A program made the position numbers and the translations under genes. Shown piece after piece: positions 59,378 through 64,000 of a DNA stretch of 64,000 nt; the first letter of the stretch is position 1, and each line of letters opens with the position of its first letter. Source of the stretch: Eulemur rufifrons (Eukaryota; Chordata; Mammalia; Primates; Lemuridae); contig NC_090999.1 of NCBI RefSeq assembly GCF_041146395.1, positions 67,895,001-67,959,000 of the forward strand. The letters are read 5' to 3'. The notes under the pieces were generated by a model, which worked only from the letters and a program-made list of their open reading frames with translations, was not told the DNA's origin and searched no databases.

Positions 59378-60023
59378 CAGCTGATTCTCACTGTTTATGG
59401 ATTTTGTATTTGTGAATTTGACTACTTGCTCAAATGTATTTGTAATCTCAAAATCAATATTCACCATGCCTTTGTGGTCATGCATATAGGCATAACATAG
59501 GGAAAAATTTGAGTCACCCAATGTGTACATTCCCAGCTGAGGTTAAACAAGATGACAGGTGACATTCTGCCTTCTTGTTTCAGCTCTCATACATGTAACA
59601 AGTGTCCTTTTCATTGTCTATTTAATGCCACTTTTCCACATTTTTGTGCTTTTTCTTGGTGATTTTGCTGTTTAAGATAGCCTCCAAGTGAAGGGCTGAA
59701 GTGCTGCCTAGTATTTCTAAACACAAGAAGGCCATGTTGTGCCTCAGGGAGAACATACATGTGTTAGACAAGCTTTGTTCAGACCTGAATTATAGTACTA
59801 CAGGCCAGGAGTTCAATGTTTATGAATCAATAGAATACGTTAAATAAAGTGTCTTTAGGCAGAAACACACATATGACAAGGTTATGTATTGATCAGTTGA
59901 CGAAACTGCTGCGACCAGAGGCTCATAAGGACCTAAGCCTGTATTTTTCCTAGCTCTGTATTCACTAATTGGGTGTTTGCAACAACTTTATAGAACATTA
60001 CTACCACTAATGAGAATCTACTG
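59378..60023 (-). mobile_element. Tigger-family DNA transposon (nonautonomous)
   Basis: A 646-bp TcMar-Tigger-type element. The ends are cagctgattctcactg on the left and, read from the right on the minus strand, cagtagattctcattag; each is flanked by TA (59376-59377 and 60024-60025). On the minus strand the body shows the familiar 'cgtcaactgatcaatacat', 'aacacatgtatgttctccc' and 'aaacagcaaaatcacca' Tigger landmarks. No transposase frame is present. Confidence 0.8.
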
Positions 60024-60025
60024 TA

Positions 60026-61560
60026 AATACTTGTAGACAGGATTAGTCTATAGACTACCTTCAAATTGCACTTCACTATGATCCCACAGCTACTTTAAAT
60101 TGATTTTTAATCTCCTCCCCCACAATGAAGAGCTTTGTTCGCTTTACCTTCCACCCCTACCTCATGTTCCTGGGGTCTCCAAGTTCATATGGAGGTTCAA
60201 ATCCCTATAGAAACCTGAAGCTTCACTTGAGATTTCTGCAGATTCCCATGGATTGTATGTTTTTCTTCTCTCCTCTGGCCCATCCCACTGCTTCTGCTGA
60301 TTTTATTCAGTTTATGAACTGCCTAACCATTCCATTTCTATTAAAAATTATAAATGCACAAAAGAATCTCATATAAGGCATTGACAAGTTTAGTGAAATC
60401 TACTGAAGTTTTGAGGCTATGGAAACAGAAGACAAAATTATAGTTCAGAAAAACAAGCAACTTTAAAGTGAACAGTATGCATTTTTATTCTTATGACATC
60501 TTTAAGTCACACCATCACTGGTGAATTTTCAGTGTTTATTCATCTCCCATTATGCTGTGGCCTCACACACTACCCTCCATACCCATTCCCTCTCAGGAGA
60601 AAAAGAAAAAGAAAAAATGTATTTTATTTTCACCTACAGAGCAGTTTAGCTATCCCATTATTTTGTAATACTATTACTCACACCTTAAGGATTTCATTAT
60701 CTATACCAAGTGGCCTATCAAGTTCTTTTTCTAAACAAAAATTAAAAATTTCCTCTCTAATAGAAATTCTATTGCCAAAAAAGACATAGTCAGATTCATA
60801 TAAAATATAAACACTGACATGCATCAGAAACAAAACAAAACATCCAAAGGATAGATTTTCTTTCACTTAAAAATGTCCTTATTTTGCCTTCAGACTTGAA
60901 GAATATCTATGCATTCTGAAAAGACAAGTTTGCTTCTATCCAGGTCCGAAGGGAGCAATTTGACTCCCGGGAAGGAAGGGGAGCTGAAAGTGTTTCTTGC
61001 AAGATGGGGGCAGTAATGAGGAAATCAGGGCCTGATTTCCCTCATATGTAAAATGAGCATGAGAAAAAAAAAGTAGCAGACATGCTGATGGGGACTTTGG
61101 CTTTTTTGTTATCTGTGAGCCTAAGGAAGTGAAGACAAAAATATAACCTTGGTACTAGAAGCTAAGCTAAGCTGCTTACTGGTTTCACTATTGAGTCTTC
61201 CATATTCCCACACACTTGTGCAAAATGTTATAAATCCCAGTTTTGAACGGGGGACCCAGAAAACTAGGTGAAGGCAACCATAAAACAGTTCAACAGAGAC
61301 CCATGAGCACAGAAGGAGAGAGAAAACAAAACAAAAGTATGCAAAGTAGGCCTGCAAAATTCTAAAATAAACATAAAAACTAATGCTAAGATAAGCTGAA
61401 TAAAAATGAAAAGAATAGATTATATCTGAGGTAGAATTTACTTTACAAAATATAAAAATGAATTTGAAATATAATTATATGTAGCAGATTTAAAAGAGAA
61501 ATGAAGGTGCAACATCAATTTAATAACAAGACATCATGAAACCTGAATAGGCAGAAAGAA
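60026..61560. other. Unique sequence, no gene seen
   Basis: There is no recognised repeat. The 98-codon frame at 60493 and the 83-codon frame at 60125 lack domains. Confidence 0.4.
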
Positions 61561-61595
61561 TATAAGATCAAGTTGATATTAAAAAACCAATCAGG

Positions 61596-61652
61596 GTTCC
61601 CCTTGTGTAAGCTCCTACCCTGTAAGTTCCCCTGGGTAAGCTCCTACCATAT
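61596..61652 (+). repeat. Imperfect 30-bp tandem duplication
   Basis: Two copies share 'gttcccc' and 'gtaagctcctacc' at a period of about 30 bp. It lies in the likely 5' region of the old L1M/HAL1 element. Confidence 0.7.
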
Positions 61653-61739
61653 CTGGCTATCCTGCAGATAACAACTATATACTTTGTGCAAAATACAAGA
61701 AAACAGTAACCTAAAGACACCAGAAAGTGAACCAAAACA

Positions 61740-62750
61740 AGGGCTGAGTTTGCCATTTTTTACAGCTTGTAGCCTTAGAGCAGATAGAAGTTGCTGCTAT
61801 ACAAGATAGGTAAAACTCCAATAAAAAGCTACAGTCTTTCTGACCTGAAGAACCAGAGGAGAAAGTTCAGAATAACCAAAAACACTTGGAAAGTGAGGAG
61901 AAGGGGAATTCTGATGGGGAAAAAAAGCCAGAGAAGGAAAGCCCCAAATTCTGTGTATAGACTTTCTCCAAATCTCTGGCTAGCCCCTGAACCACGTATG
62001 CAGTGGACAGAATCCAGATAAAGATAAAAGAACTGAATTAAAATTTGAGTTACTCCTAGAGACACGGTTCATAATTTAAGGCCAACCAAGTTAACTGCTT
62101 GCTAAAATACAAAAATCAACACTCTTTGGAGGAATATAACAGAGTTTCCATAAAATAATATTTCACAACATCTAGGATGAAATCCAAATTACTCAACCAG
62201 TAAGCTATGATCCATTTTCAACAGAAAAGTACAATAAACAGAGACCAATCTGAGATGATCTATTTGTTAGAAGAAGCAGACAAGGATTTTAAAGCAGCTG
62301 TTATAACTGTATTCAAGTACACAAAAGAAAATACGTACGTAATAAATAAATTTCAGCAGAGAAGTAGATGTATTAAAAATGGAAATTCCAATACTTAAAA
62401 AAGTATCTGAAATTTTAAAATATTTGGATGGGTTTAATAGCAGAATGGAGGTGACAGCAGAAAGTCAGTGAATTTAAGTTAGGTGAACAGAAATGGTACA
62501 ATCTGAAGAACAGAAGAAAATAATTGAAAAAAAAAAAATGAATAGAGCCTCAGAAGCTAACATATATGCACGAGGAATCACAGCAGCACAGAAAAGAATG
62601 AAGAAAAAAAATTTGAAGATAAAATGGTTGAAAATTTCCCAAGTTTATTCACATGCCACAAGTCATTTATTTTGATGGAAGCTTTGTTTAATTTTGAAGC
62701 CAAAGATGAGCTGCATCACAAAAATATGACAGTGTATATGACAGATTAAA
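61740..62750 (+). repeat. Ancient L1M/HAL1 5' UTR and ORF1 fragment
   Basis: 61830-62000 has 'ctacagtctttctgacctga' and 'agaaccagaggagaaagt', which look like an L1M 5' UTR. From about 62160 an ORF1 decays in frame pieces: 'DQSEMIYLLEEADKDFKAA' (about 62236-62292), then the 'ggatgggtttaatagcagaa' and 'caatctgaagaacagaag' coiled-coil coding landmarks. It ends with 'WLKISQVY' near 62640, where intact relatives have 'AENFPNL'. It is an older relative of the ORF1 element at 57.5 kb, with multiple stops. Confidence 0.7.
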
Positions 62751-63119
62751 GAAAAATTACATACCTTTGGTACTTTAAGAACAGAGGGAGTTAAATGCCG
62801 TTCATGAGGAAGGTTGAGTTCCTTCCATTACTTTGATCTGTCACCAATGTGTATGACATTACTTGATGCTAAATAGATGAATTCATGATTCCCAGAAACC
62901 CCATAGCCCTTGGAAAAGCAATATGCATTGGAAGTCTCTTCCTCGAAAAAAAGTTGTTTCAAAGGATGAGAACTTTAAAATAAGCTAAAAAAAAAAATCA
63001 GTTTCCTCTCATCCGCAAAGCTACCATCTAAGACAGACAATACTGATAAGGCCAAAAGAGTAGATTATATCAATAAAACACAAGAACATATATTAGTTAT
63101 TTGGAGATGAGAGATTAAA
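62751..63119. other. Unique sequence, no gene seen
   Basis: There is no recognised repeat or exon. Confidence 0.4.
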
Positions 63120-63593
<474 letters not shown>

Positions 63594-63602
63594 TGAATTA
63601 AG

Positions 63603-64000
63603 ACGGCATTGGAGTATTTTGCTGGATCTAAAATGACAAGGGAACTCGAGAAAACCACACGCTGTGGATAGTGAACACCCCTAGTTCACTATGGCCCAGC
63701 AATCCACCCCTGGTCCTCCTGGTAGCGGTGCTGATGCTGGCTTTCCCTCCCTCTCAGCACATGGGTTCCAGGTGAGCCTCTACACCCAGCTTAAGGGTGG
63801 AGTGTGCAACACAGGCCTAAGCCAATCAGGATGTCACATTTTCCTGGACCATACTGATTGGTTCAGTGTTGGACATGTGACCCAATTAGAGACAAAGAGA
63901 TACTTCTCGGAATCCTGGAACACAGGTTCTTGCCCTTTTGTATGAAATTTGAAGAGCAGATCCAAAGATTAACAGCTGCTACTGATCATGGAGAGAGAGG
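63603..64000. other. Unassigned sequence, partly ancient-repeat-like
   Basis: 'aagccaatcaggatgtcac', 'actgattggttcagtgttgg' and 'acatgtgacccaattagag' recall a common ancient mammalian repeat with CCAAT-like words, which I cannot name. The 84-codon frame at 63691 spans it and is not supported as a gene. The window ends here. Confidence 0.3.

Overview
The window is nuclear DNA from a primate, most likely a strepsirrhine (lemur, loris or galago lineage). The main evidence is two full-length Alu copies (10752-11089 and 45448-45793). Both carry the extra middle segment 'aaagaaattat..ggcca/acagcta..aaatatatatagaaaa' and the 3' arm 'gaggttgctgtgagctaggctga' followed by 'gcactcactctagcc', which I associate with lemur-type Alus rather than human AluS/Y. 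Old mammal-wide repeats (MIR, L2, MER3/MER5-type hAT, Tigger, MaLR, MLT2) and primate-type L1s fill much of the rest. Base composition is AT-rich and I saw no CpG island.

I found no multi-exon protein-coding gene. The window looks like a gene desert or a long intron. The longest open frames are mobile-element proteins: an L1-type ORF1 at 57470-58472 and a mariner transposase relic at 7017-8030. The only cellular coding candidate is a short predicted signal-peptide exon (15640-15709) that ends in a consensus phase-1 splice donor; I could not name its gene.

Layout. 1-10.5 kb: mostly unique sequence with old L1/L2/Alu pieces and a near-complete 1,269-bp mariner with matching inverted ends and TA target duplication (6836-8104). 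10.5-14.3 kb: a rearranged L1 whose 5' end is joined to the ORF2 middle region, interrupted by a lemur-type Alu and followed by an older L1. 14.3-19.5 kb: unique sequence with the candidate exon, a MIR and a clean 476-bp solo retroviral LTR (17896-18371). 19.5-33 kb: three 3'-end copies of a lineage L1 (one a 5'-inverted 'twin-primed' copy) around a repeat-poor stretch (20.2-24.9 kb) with the features of conserved regulatory DNA. 35-45 kb: L2, MIR, MaLR and old L1 debris. 44.7-51.4 kb: two MLT2-type ERVL LTRs in opposite orientation, a lemur Alu, an L1 deletion product and a free Alu monomer. 56.8-58.6 kb: an Alu left-arm monomer fused to an L1-type element that has ORF1 but no ORF2 (HAL1-like). 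59.4-64 kb: a Tigger DNA transposon, an ancient L1M/HAL1 ORF1 fragment, and an Alu inserted in an L2 end.

The most interesting items are the ORF1-only (HAL1-like) element with an Alu head, the roughly 38-nt 3' tail it shares with four other elements here, the mariner whose inverted repeats are not those I know for Hsmar1, and the candidate signal-peptide exon. All family names come from recognition by eye; no database search was possible.
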